This document shows positions 7,407 to 13,765 of a DNA stretch of 13,765 nt, piece by piece. Each line of letters opens with the position of its first letter. Position 1 is the stretch's first letter. The position numbers were made by a program, and so were the translations under genes. Source of the stretch: Candidatus Saccharimonadota bacterium. GTDB taxonomy: Bacteria > Patescibacteriota > Saccharimonadia > Saccharimonadales > Saccharimonadaceae. The stretch covers positions 9,795-23,559 of the forward strand of contig PJQJ01000016.1 of NCBI GenBank assembly GCA_002861585.1. The letters are read 5' to 3'. The notes under the pieces were generated by a model that was not told the origin of the DNA, did no database searches, and was given only the letters and a program-made list of their open reading frames with translations.

Positions 7407-9678
7407 AAAAAGTATTTACTCAAAACTGACTTCTGTTTTTTGCATTCTCTTAACTCTTATTATTGCAAATATTCTAGTACTTTTCCCAACCATTACATTC
7501 TTGCCTATGATTCTATGGTTTATACTACTAGGCCCTATCTTAGGAGCACTAACACTTTCACTGTTTATACCCCATACTAAATTTAGAGCATTTGAATGGT
7601 ATCTCTACTGCTTTGGTATAGCAATAATCGTCCTATACTTAATGGGCCTACTTGTAAATACTCTAGGTATACTCCTTCACGTCTCAATATTTAATCAGCC
7701 AATAATGCTTACCACAGCCAATATACTGCTCATATCCTTGCTATGTACGTGGGCTTTAAGTTCATCTAATAAAAATACTTCAGCTACTCTATTCCCTGCA
7801 CTTTTGGACAGTAAAACTGCAAGGGTAACACTAATTTTTGGTTTTATTCTGCCACTCGTAACATCGCTAGGCGCAATCAGACTTAATAATGGTGGCTCTA
7901 ATGTGCTTGCAATAATTGGCTTTATTTTAATAATCCTATATATTTGCCGTTTGATTATAAAGTTCAAAACTCATTCAGCTAATGAATTCGCCATAGCTAT
8001 CTTTTTTGCAAGTATTGCTTTGACTCTAAGTGTTTCATTGCGAAGTAATCATTTGCTGGGTTTTGATATAAATCAAGAATATCAGGTGTATCAACTGGCG
8101 CTTGAAAACGGCGTTTGGCGACCAGGTAATCTGAGGGATGCATACAATGCTTGTTTGAGTATTACAATTTTACCAGCTTTGTATGGATCTATTCTTCTAA
8201 ATCATAATGAATTTATATTTAAATTTTTATTTCAACTTTATGCAGGCGTTGTATCTATAGCGGTCTTTGCTATTGCAGCTCAAACATTCAAGGATAAAAT
8301 ACATTTTGCTTTTATATCCTCTCTCTTTTTTATAATACAAGGACAATTCATATTTCAGTTTCCAGGTTTAGTACGACAGCTGATTAGCTTGATTTTCTTT
8401 GGTCTTATATTTCTAACTCTACAATCGCCACTTTTTTCTAGAAATATAAAGTTTGCACTTATATTACTTTTTGGACTAGGTATGGTGCTATCACATTATT
8501 CAACTTCATATATAACAATAGCTTTAATTCTTTTTATTTCATTTAGTGGTTTTAGTTTACTTTTATTAAAAAGCACTTTATGTAAATTGCTAAAACATGA
8601 AAAAAACGTTTATTTGAAGTTTAAGCCTCCATTTAATTTGAGTTTTGTTTTATTGTTATTTCTGTTTACTTTTCTTTGGAACTTTCAGATTATTAAATCC
8701 ACAGGAGGTGTAGTTGATAAAATCGGCAGTACTATTACGAGTGTTTTTGATAATGATGAAGCCGAGAAAAAATCATACAGTGAATTTGTAACAAGTGTAT
8801 TTGGAATAGGCAACAGGAATGTCGCATCAATAGATGAAATTGCGCAAAAACTTAATGTAAGTAATACTTACAAACCATCTCAGTCAGAATATGCTCCTCG
8901 CGAGGTCTCCGTTGATAGTCAAGTTGGAAAAACATCTAATCAAGCAACCATTTTTAATAATCTACGTAAAATTATTCCGCTTATCGCAAATTTATTTTTA
9001 GTTATTGGGCTTCTCTTCCTTATTGTTAAGTATCTGCGCAGTAATACAGACATATATCAAGCAGCTTTAGCAGTAGGCGCTAGTGCTCTACTCGCTTCCC
9101 TCGTAATTTTACCTGGAATATCCAATTCATATAATGTTGAAAGACTCTATCAACAGTTACTTATCGTCATATCGCCTGCATTTGCTATAGGTATAAGTTC
9201 ATTATTCAAAAAATTTCAATCGAAGTATCAATTTTATTTTGCAAGTATTCTTGTAAGCCTATATTTCATAGGATCTTCATCATTTGCAGATTTGATAATG
9301 TTCGAAACTGGTAATATTAATTTTTCAACAAGTGGAATTACGTATAGTCGGTTTTACGTTTCCGATGCCGAGAAAGCTACTGTTATTTGGATTGAAGAAA
9401 ATATTCAAGCATCAAAAGACCTATTGTATGCGGATAGATATAGCACATTACCACTAAGGGCTTATTCATCATTTAAAAAAGAAGATATACGACAAGGCTT
9501 ACTTCCTAATGAAATAAAAACCAACTCATATATTTATGTCTCTAATACGAACACCAACTTAGGAGTTGGTTATGGATTTTACAATAACCGTGTATACAGT
9601 TTTAATTTCCCAGAGGATTACTTAAAGAATAATAAAAACGTTATTTACTCTACAAACAAAAGTGAGGTGTATAGATGA
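7393..9678 (+). CDS. Large polytopic membrane protein, DUF2206/GT-C glycosyltransferase-like
   Basis: The protein is 761 residues from the ATG at 7393 (765 from an in-frame TTG at 7381). I prefer the ATG because GAG lies 7 nt before it, while the TTG has no upstream signal. Roughly 13-16 hydrophobic segments fill residues 10-630, broken by a polar loop at about 435-530. A soluble, presumably extracytoplasmic C-terminal domain follows from about 640. The motif GFDINQEYQVYQLALENGVW (223-242, numbered from the ATG) places an acidic pair (D225, E229) in an early loop, as in GT-C enzymes. LSHYSTSY (366-373) is typical of DUF2206-like proteins. GT-C enzymes use polyprenyl-phosphate sugars on the outer face. 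A Wzy-like polymerase is the main alternative. It overlaps the preceding gene by 14 bp and the next by 4 bp. The sequence is very AT-rich (12 of 60 G+C at 8521-8580). Confidence 0.75.
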   Translation: MILNKKSIYSKLTSVFCILLTLIIANILVLFPTITFLPMILWFILLGPILGALTLSLFIPHTKFRAFEWYLYCFGIAIIVLYLMGLLVNTLGILLHVSIFNQPIMLTTANILLISLLCTWALSSSNKNTSATLFPALLDSKTARVTLIFGFILPLVTSLGAIRLNNGGSNVLAIIGFILIILYICRLIIKFKTHSANEFAIAIFFASIALTLSVSLRSNHLLGFDINQEYQVYQLALENGVWRPGNLRDAYNACLSITILPALYGSILLNHNEFIFKFLFQLYAGVVSIAVFAIAAQTFKDKIHFAFISSLFFIIQGQFIFQFPGLVRQLISLIFFGLIFLTLQSPLFSRNIKFALILLFGLGMVLSHYSTSYITIALILFISFSGFSLLLLKSTLCKLLKHEKNVYLKFKPPFNLSFVLLLFLFTFLWNFQIIKSTGGVVDKIGSTITSVFDNDEAEKKSYSEFVTSVFGIGNRNVASIDEIAQKLNVSNTYKPSQSEYAPREVSVDSQVGKTSNQATIFNNLRKIIPLIANLFLVIGLLFLIVKYLRSNTDIYQAALAVGASALLASLVILPGISNSYNVERLYQQLLIVISPAFAIGISSLFKKFQSKYQFYFASILVSLYFIGSSSFADLIMFETGNINFSTSGITYSRFYVSDAEKATVIWIEENIQASKDLLYADRYSTLPLRAYSSFKKEDIRQGLLPNEIKTNSYIYVSNTNTNLGVGYGFYNNRVYSFNFPEDYLKNNKNVIYSTNKSEVYR

Positions 9679-10754
9679 AATTATTAGTTTACCCCAGAGA
9701 CATTAACCCATATCAAGATCTGCTGTATAAACCAATGAAAAAGAAGGGAATAAAAGTTTTATATTTTTACTTTTTCCCGTATGTTGGCGTTATTCCATTC
9801 ATTCTTTTCGTTCCCCTCGCTCGTCTTATAGGGTATAAAATACTCCACGTACATTGGCAAAATTTCGTGATACCAAAGAATATTCCCTTCTATAAGTCCT
9901 TATCATTTACGCTATTTTTTTTTACGGTTAAGCTATTAAAGCTATTGAGGTATAAAACAGTATGGACTATCCATAACGTTACTCCCCATGAACCACAAAC
10001 TTCTGATGATGCAGCTACTACACGTTTTTTAGCAGAAAATGTAGATGCTAAGATAGTACATTCTTCTCAAATTATTAATCAGTTGAGCGAACTAGGAGCG
10101 GACACATCAAATATTTCTATTATTCCCCATGGAAATTATGATGGAGTTTATCCTGTGAATATTACAAGGGATGAAGCACGTCAAGAATTAAACATTATCA
10201 AGGAAGAACAAGTCATACTCTTCTTCGGAAATGTAAGACCATATAAAGGTGTGCCAGAGCTTTTAGCAGCATACAAGCAGATAACAGGAGTAAACAAGAA
10301 ACGATTGATCATAGCAGGTAAATGTAGTGATGAATTACTTATACAAAAGATTCATGAGAATTCTGAAAGTGATTCAACAATAACATTTATTAATCAACGT
10401 ATAGATGATAGTGATGTTGCTAAACTATTTCTTGCATGTGATATTGTTTGCCTTCCTTTTAGTTCAGTCTCAACGAGCGGTTCAGCTTTGCTTGCAATTA
10501 CCTTTGCCAAGCCGTTAGTAGCGCCGCGGTTAGGCGGAATAAAAGATATACCTAATAGTGCCGGTCTATTTTATGATCCCGATAAACCTGATGCCCTAAG
10601 ATTAAACCTCCAAAAAATAATTAATAATAAAGACGTAAAGGACTCTACCTCAAAGGCTGCTGCAGAATATTCTTCATCTCTGACATGGACTAAAATTGCC
10701 CTTAAAACTCAAAGAGTTTATGAGGAAGTTCTTTGTACTGAGAAAAATGAGTAA
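9675..10754 (+). CDS. GT4-like glycosyltransferase (third), membrane-associated
   Basis: The 359-residue protein has GT-B features: HVHWQNF (58-64) and TVWTIHNVTPHE (95-106) in the N-terminal domain, IIPHGNY (149-155) at the hinge, and FFGNVRPYKGV (183-193), LIIAGK (211-216) and LPFSSVSTSGSALLAITFAK (260-279) in the donor domain. The last block lacks both EX7E glutamates, a pattern I associate with a GT4 branch reading PYxxxxTSGxLLLAxxFGxPV. Two hydrophobic stretches (about 28-53 and 75-92) in the N-terminal domain suggest close membrane contact, as for enzymes acting on lipid-linked acceptors. GAGG (9664-9667) lies 7 nt before the ATG, which overlaps the previous stop (ATGA). It is the last gene of the operon, and its final 37 bp are also coding on the other strand (flippase C-terminus). 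Confidence 0.87.
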   Translation: MKLLVYPRDINPYQDLLYKPMKKKGIKVLYFYFFPYVGVIPFILFVPLARLIGYKILHVHWQNFVIPKNIPFYKSLSFTLFFFTVKLLKLLRYKTVWTIHNVTPHEPQTSDDAATTRFLAENVDAKIVHSSQIINQLSELGADTSNISIIPHGNYDGVYPVNITRDEARQELNIIKEEQVILFFGNVRPYKGVPELLAAYKQITGVNKKRLIIAGKCSDELLIQKIHENSESDSTITFINQRIDDSDVAKLFLACDIVCLPFSSVSTSGSALLAITFAKPLVAPRLGGIKDIPNSAGLFYDPDKPDALRLNLQKIINNKDVKDSTSKAAAEYSSSLTWTKIALKTQRVYEEVLCTEKNE

Positions 10755-12007
10755 GGTTTACCCTTACTGATAACTAATAAATAAATAATTACCGTAATAA
10801 ATTGTGCAGATAACCAACCTAGAGCTGACATAACTAATCCGTCTGGCGATAACAGATATACGAAAGAAATAACCATAACAGAGTTGATTACACTAACTAT
10901 TAAGAACATATTCATCCTCTTTTGTATAAGCAGCCATGTATCACCGATCCAATTGAGGCCAACAAACAAGCTTGCTATACACAAGATAACAAGTGGTATG
11001 TAGCCTTGGTCAGCATATTCTTTCCCATATGTTCTTAAAAATAACCATCCAATAAGCGACAGAACCAATGCTGCTGGAATTAACATTTGGAATAAATGCT
11101 TAAATGCGCCAAGAGCTTGCTTGACATGCAAAGTGTTATCACTATGTTGAGATGCTTCAGAAATTAAAGCCTGAGAGGTGGATGCTGCAATAATGCCAAG
11201 AAATGCAGCAAGCTGCATAGGCATGTAATAATAAGCAGCTTTTTCAGCTCCTAGTTGATTTAAGACAATAATAGGCACCAGTGTACTTGGCAGGATTCCC
11301 GCTAGACCACCTAAGTAATTACGAATCGCAAACCCACGATGTTTAATAATTTCATTAAAGGCTAAGCAATTTGAAGTAGTTTGAAATAAACTTCTTTTTA
11401 TGAGCGTAAGACCCAAAATAGCACTTACAAGTAGAAGGATAGTATATGATCCAACTATTCCTACAATGGCTAAGCTAGTTGCTAAAAATGGGAGTATCAA
11501 TCTTGGTAAATATGAAAGCAAAGCTTTGATTAGGATGTATTCTCCCCTTTTATATGCCATAAACGTATTATCGAATAGTGGATTTATTGCATTTGCAAGT
11601 ACTAGGGCGATTAAAAGGACAATCAAAGGGGCTGAACTTTGCACAAAACTTAAGTCAGGGGCGATGAATTGTATCAAATATATTGCAAACACACTACCAA
11701 ATAATGAAGCACCAATGGTTAATACGGTAGCTGTATTAAAGAGGCCAACTTTATTTTTAGTAGTAGGCATAAATCTAACAATGGTAGTTGGCAAGCCTAG
11801 ATTTGTAAAAACTGCAGCAAGAGTACAGAAACTTATAAAGGCAGTAGCTAAACCAACTACGGTAACATCAAATAATCGGGCGCATATTATCCAAAATAGA
11901 AATAAGGTACCCGCATTAATAGCTTGGCTAAAAATTAGATAAGTTGTATTGCGTCGTAGGCCATCGTGCATAAAATGCTGCCAAATTTTTATAGCTTTTG
12001 TCTTCAT
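10718..12007 (-). CDS. MOP-superfamily oligosaccharide flippase (Wzx/MATE-like)
   Basis: The protein is 429 residues from the ATG at 12007. A TTG at 12013 would add two residues and give a 4-bp overlap with the CPBP gene. I prefer the ATG, 2 nt after the upstream TGA, with a weak AAGAAG 8 nt before it. About 12 hydrophobic helices cover the length, as in polysaccharide exporters of the MOP superfamily (PF01943/PF13440). The N-terminal helix region contains NTTYLIFSQAINAGTLFLFW and then VVGLATAFISF, and a TNLGLPTTIVRFMP stretch follows. Typical Wzx proteins flip undecaprenyl-linked repeat units to the outer face, so this gene likely serves the glycosyltransferases encoded opposite. It is the last gene of the minus-strand operon. 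Its last 12 codons overlap the 3' end of the third GT4 gene, and a hairpin lies just inside its coding region. Confidence 0.88.
   Translation of the reverse strand: MKTKAIKIWQHFMHDGLRRNTTYLIFSQAINAGTLFLFWIICARLFDVTVVGLATAFISFCTLAAVFTNLGLPTTIVRFMPTTKNKVGLFNTATVLTIGASLFGSVFAIYLIQFIAPDLSFVQSSAPLIVLLIALVLANAINPLFDNTFMAYKRGEYILIKALLSYLPRLILPFLATSLAIVGIVGSYTILLLVSAILGLTLIKRSLFQTTSNCLAFNEIIKHRGFAIRNYLGGLAGILPSTLVPIIVLNQLGAEKAAYYYMPMQLAAFLGIIAASTSQALISEASQHSDNTLHVKQALGAFKHLFQMLIPAALVLSLIGWLFLRTYGKEYADQGYIPLVILCIASLFVGLNWIGDTWLLIQKRMNMFLIVSVINSVMVISFVYLLSPDGLVMSALGWLSAQFITVIIYLLVISKGKPYSFFSVQRTSS
10743..10768 (-). terminator. Hairpin with U-run inside the 3' end of the flippase gene
   Basis: AGTAAGG (10750-10756) and CCTTACT (10762-10768) form a perfect 7-bp stem with a 5-nt loop. 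Read on the minus strand, the stem is followed after 2 nt by a run of five U (10743-10747), the look of an intrinsic terminator. It lies 23-50 nt before the flippase stop codon, so full termination would cut the message before its stop. On the plus strand the stem contains the stop codon of the third GT4 gene and has only AT-rich sequence, without a T-run, after it. The stem has only three G-C pairs. Confidence 0.35.
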
Positions 12008-12009
12008 AA

Positions 12010-12855
12010 TCAACTTCTTGCTGCAAATAATGCGATTAGGCTTACGAATGTTAATTTCATCATGGCGTTAATGGCAAAGGTGGTAAAAATATTAGATTTA
12101 AGACTATATATAACTGATAACACTAAAGAACTTACTCCCGCCACCAGTATATTTAAAGGATTACTTTGACTTGCTGCAAATAGTGTAAATAAAAGTGTTG
12201 TAATGATTATCGCGGTGTTTGCTGACGAAATTTGTGTTACTTGACGTTGTATTAAGCCGCGGAACAAAAACTCTTCCGTAAAAGCAAAACCTATGCAACC
12301 AAGAATCACAATGACAGGATTAAGCGACGTAATGCCAAGTGGTTGACTAAGCAAAACCGCAAAGCCAAAAACACCAAGCAAAATTCCTAATAAAATAATA
12401 TATTTAAGCGGGACTGCATGCGAGGATGTCATTCTTGTTTGGCGGTAAAACCCATTCTTACGAAGCATAAACCAAAACCCAAGTGATAGCAGCAATATAG
12501 CTAGATAATTAATGGCAATTAGTGCATAGCGGTTTGATTGAGGTAGGGCTGCCGTTACGATAGTCGCGACTGGTAAAATTGTGATTGCTATTGTTACCCG
12601 CCTGTAGGCTTCGCTAAAAAGCGCCAAGTTGGCAAGAAGGACAAACGAAAGAACTGTCACGTATAAACCGACAATTGGATTGAACAGAAATGTTACATGC
12701 GAAATCGTCAGCAGAAGAATCAACCCACTCAGCATTCGCCACTGTTTTGAATTAACAGCGTCTGATACCAAATCATCATACTGTTTTTGAATTTGCTCAC
12801 GACGAAGTTGATACTGAGATATCCTTTTAGGAGCTTGTTCTTGCACTGTACTCAT
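12010..12855 (-). CDS. CPBP-family (Abi/CAAX protease-like) membrane protein, catalytic motifs degenerate
   Basis: The 281-residue protein has a soluble basic N-terminus (1-40), then about eight membrane segments. The C-terminal half matches the CPBP family (PF02517): motif 1 EEFLFR (194-199, E194, E195 and R199 kept) follows a helix, with helices after it at the usual spacing. The second motif, normally FxxxH, reads FAASQ (F226 to Q230). The third, normally HxxxN/D, reads NAMMK (N263 to K267). The metal-type catalytic histidines therefore appear replaced, and a peptidase role is doubtful. The family includes prenyl-protein proteases, bacteriocin-immunity proteins and non-catalytic scaffolds. 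The gene starts 8 nt after the 72-aa gene. Its TGA is 2 nt before the flippase ATG, so it may assist or regulate glycan export. The best ribosome site is a weak TAGG 4 nt before the ATG. Confidence 0.8.
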   Translation of the reverse strand: MSTVQEQAPKRISQYQLRREQIQKQYDDLVSDAVNSKQWRMLSGLILLLTISHVTFLFNPIVGLYVTVLSFVLLANLALFSEAYRRVTIAITILPVATIVTAALPQSNRYALIAINYLAILLLSLGFWFMLRKNGFYRQTRMTSSHAVPLKYIILLGILLGVFGFAVLLSQPLGITSLNPVIVILGCIGFAFTEEFLFRGLIQRQVTQISSANTAIIITTLLFTLFAASQSNPLNILVAGVSSLVLSVIYSLKSNIFTTFAINAMMKLTFVSLIALFAARS

Positions 12856-12863
12856 TTTGCCTA

Positions 12864-13082
12864 CTATGCTCCACTCACCTGTTTTAAAACGGCCACTATA
12901 AAGAGCCCAACAAAAACGGCAATAAATGGAAAGAACAGTTTGAGATGTGTCTTTTTGTCTTTTGGTGTTTCAGAGTAGAACAGTTCTATCACTATTAAAA
13001 CGATAATCAGCAGAACCGTATTAAGAATCAGAACGACATTCTGAAGTTCTGAACTGCTACTGAAAGGAACATCTAAAAACAT
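12864..13082 (-). CDS. Small two-helix membrane protein, unknown function
   Basis: The 72-residue protein starts at the ATG 13082-13080, which overlaps the stop of the dehydrogenase remnant by one base (TGATG). A TTG one codon upstream is possible but less likely. AAAGG precedes the ATG by 7 nt, inside the upstream gene. Residues 13-36 and 48-66 are strongly hydrophobic. Between them lies a short charged loop (YSETPKDKKTHLK, 36-48) that by the positive-inside rule should be cytoplasmic, leaving both ends outside. I recognise no family. Expression depends on translation of the dehydrogenase remnant, and the gene is followed 8 nt later by the CPBP gene. A role in the export machinery is possible from position only. 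Confidence 0.65.
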   Translation of the reverse strand: MFLDVPFSSSSELQNVVLILNTVLLIIVLIVIELFYSETPKDKKTHLKLFFPFIAVFVGLFIVAVLKQVSGA

Positions 13083-13432
13083 CAAATGGCCTTTATAATG
13101 TCTGGGCGACCAATGCTTAAATAATCAAAACCTTCACTAACTACGGTATCAAGTGCAAGAATATTACGCTCATCAAAAATAACTTGAGTTTTTAAATTCC
13201 CCCTTAATGATTCGTAATCTGGTTGTCGGAATTCATCCCATTCAGTTGTAATCGGGAGTGCCTGTGAAAAGATTTCTTCTAGACCTGGCTCGTAAATAGG
13301 AATCTGACCTTCTTGCATGCGGTTGACTTTTGCTTCGTCCATATCAATACACGTTACACTGTGTCCGACTTTTGCTAAACAAGTACCCGTAACGAGACCA
13401 ACATACCCAGTTCCAATGACTGTTATCCTCAT
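13082..13432 (-). CDS. Internally deleted UDP-glucose/GDP-mannose dehydrogenase (mini-UGD)
   Basis: The first 55-57 residues are a clear UDP-sugar dehydrogenase start: [20 protein letters not shown] (1-20, NAD-binding GxGYVG), DMDEAKV (30-36), and [14 protein letters not shown] (42-55). Directly after, residues 58-116 match the end of the same family: [15 protein letters not shown] (62-76), VIFDERNIL (84-92) and [10 protein letters not shown] (101-110). Full-length enzymes have about 430-450 residues. Roughly 320 are missing in frame, including the rest of the NAD domain, the dimerisation helix and the catalytic cysteine motif (GxGFGGxCxxKD). It cannot oxidise UDP-sugars by the known mechanism. 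The start has AAGGGGA upstream and AGG close to the ATG, as in an expressed gene, and the stop is coupled to the next gene (TGATG). It is either a relic kept to lead the operon or an assembly or strain-mixture artefact. Confidence 0.85.
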   Translation of the reverse strand: MRITVIGTGYVGLVTGTCLAKVGHSVTCIDMDEAKVNRMQEGQIPIYEPGLEEIFSQALPITTEWDEFRQPDYESLRGNLKTQVIFDERNILALDTVVSEGFDYLSIGRPDIIKAI

Positions 13433-13625
13433 TTACCTACGATCCCCTTTTCTAGAGTAGTTTGTTGACATAAGAGAGTACTGCCAAGAGAAACAGCACT
13501 GTGTGTTGCTGAACCAGAAATTTGAGTAGTGGCAAAACAGATTTTTCAGAAACACGTTACTCCTTACAGTATACAGTAGTAGAGTGAGCTTGAACAAATT
13601 TATGCTTGATTTATATGGCAAGATT

Positions 13626-13653
13626 TTGGCGTGTGAAGCTTCTGCATTAGAAT
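13626..13653 (+). promoter_or_regulatory. Possible promoter for the right-edge plus-strand gene
   Basis: TTGGCG (13626-13631; 4 of 6 matches) and TAGAAT (13648-13653; 5 of 6 matches) are 16 bp apart. The start would be near 13660, giving a leader of about 40 nt that includes GAGAGGG (13687-13693) before the ATG at 13701. The rest of the 268-bp gap 13433-13700 must also hold the promoter of the minus-strand operon. There the best -10 is TATACT (13573 to 13568, minus strand), with no good -35. Confidence 0.35.
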
Positions 13654-13700
13654 GGAAAGAACAGTTATCTTTACAAAACAAATCTTGAGAGGGTGTTTGA

Positions 13701-13765
13701 ATGAAAGAACGATTTAATAATGCCGGCAGAACAAAACTCATCGTACTCTCTTTGATGGGAATCGT
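13701..13765 (+). CDS. Partial CDS: first 21 codons of an unrecognised, probably membrane-anchored protein
   Basis: The ATG at 13701 follows GAGAGGG (13687-13693) at 7 nt, one of the best ribosome sites in the window. The frame is open to the edge. The peptide begins MKERFNNAGRTK and continues into a hydrophobic stretch (LIVLSLMGIV), which fits an N-terminal membrane anchor after a short basic cytoplasmic end. Too little is present to name a family. It is divergent from the dehydrogenase-flippase operon, so it starts a new transcription unit. Confidence 0.65.
   Translation, partial: MKERFNNAGRTKLIVLSLMGI

Noticed and set aside
11400..11942. Open frame of 180 codons antisense to the flippase gene
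   Set aside because: It mirrors the membrane-protein codons of the flippase, as antisense frames of hydrophobic genes often do. The flippase has clear topology and neighbours, while this frame has no ribosome site or family match.
13461..13493. TTGACA at 13465-13470 as a plus-strand -35 box
   Set aside because: The bases at the expected -10 position (about 13487-13493) are GA-rich and do not resemble TATAAT.
13433..13741. Open frame of 102 codons on the minus strand just before the dehydrogenase remnant
   Set aside because: Its composition is rich in Ser, Cys, Asn and Phe with no family signal. It overlaps the well-supported plus-strand start at 13701 and fills an intergenic region that must hold two divergent promoters.
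1..13765. CRISPR array, insertion sequence or other mobile element
   Set aside because: I saw no regularly spaced repeats, transposase or integrase genes, or terminal inverted repeats. The AT-rich block suggests gene exchange but has no visible mobility signals.

Overview
The window looks like a chromosomal surface-glycan region from a bacterium of the Patescibacteria/CPR type, most likely near Saccharibacteria. That placement is an inference from gene content: a MacB-type ABC pair, an AI-2E family permease, a DUF1616-like protein, many GT4 enzymes and a large GT-C-like membrane protein, in tightly packed operons with 1-4 bp start/stop overlaps and several GTG starts. TGA is used as a stop codon at several gene junctions, so the code is the ordinary bacterial one, not the UGA=Gly code of Gracilibacteria/SR1. 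No marker gene (rRNA, ribosomal protein) is present to prove the lineage.

Layout. (1) 1-305, minus: the 5' end of an unrecognised, probably exported protein, with a strong promoter so close to the ATG that the mRNA should be leaderless. (2) 364-1701, plus: promoter, a structured leader and an AI-2E family permease. (3) 1702-3721, minus: a two-gene ABC exporter operon (ATPase then MacB/FtsX permease). Its last stop codon directly abuts the stop codon of the AI-2E gene. (4) 3875-10754, plus: a six-gene glycan operon made of a small DUF1616-like anchored protein, a GT2 polyprenyl-phosphate-sugar-synthase-like enzyme, two GT4 glycosyltransferases, a ~760-residue polytopic DUF2206/GT-C-like protein and a third GT4. 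(5) 10718-13432, minus: a second operon, read in the order UDP-sugar dehydrogenase remnant, 72-aa two-helix membrane protein, CPBP-family membrane protein, MOP-superfamily flippase. The flippase runs 37 bp into the 3' end of the last GT4. (6) 13701-13765, plus: the first codons of another gene running off the right edge.

How the genes may work together (inference): the cytoplasmic GT4 enzymes would build a lipid-linked oligosaccharide and the flippase would move it across the membrane. The GT2 enzyme would charge a polyprenyl phosphate with a sugar that the GT-C-like protein could add on the outer face. The ABC pair and the AI-2E protein are neighbours without a demonstrated link to the glycan pathway.

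The most unusual points are an in-frame UDP-glucose/GDP-mannose dehydrogenase relic lacking its whole middle (116 residues against the usual ~430-450), a CPBP-family protein that keeps the EExxxR motif but has lost the later His/Asn positions, a sharp fall in GC content from the third glycosyltransferase onward, and gene ends that collide head-on at two convergent junctions.
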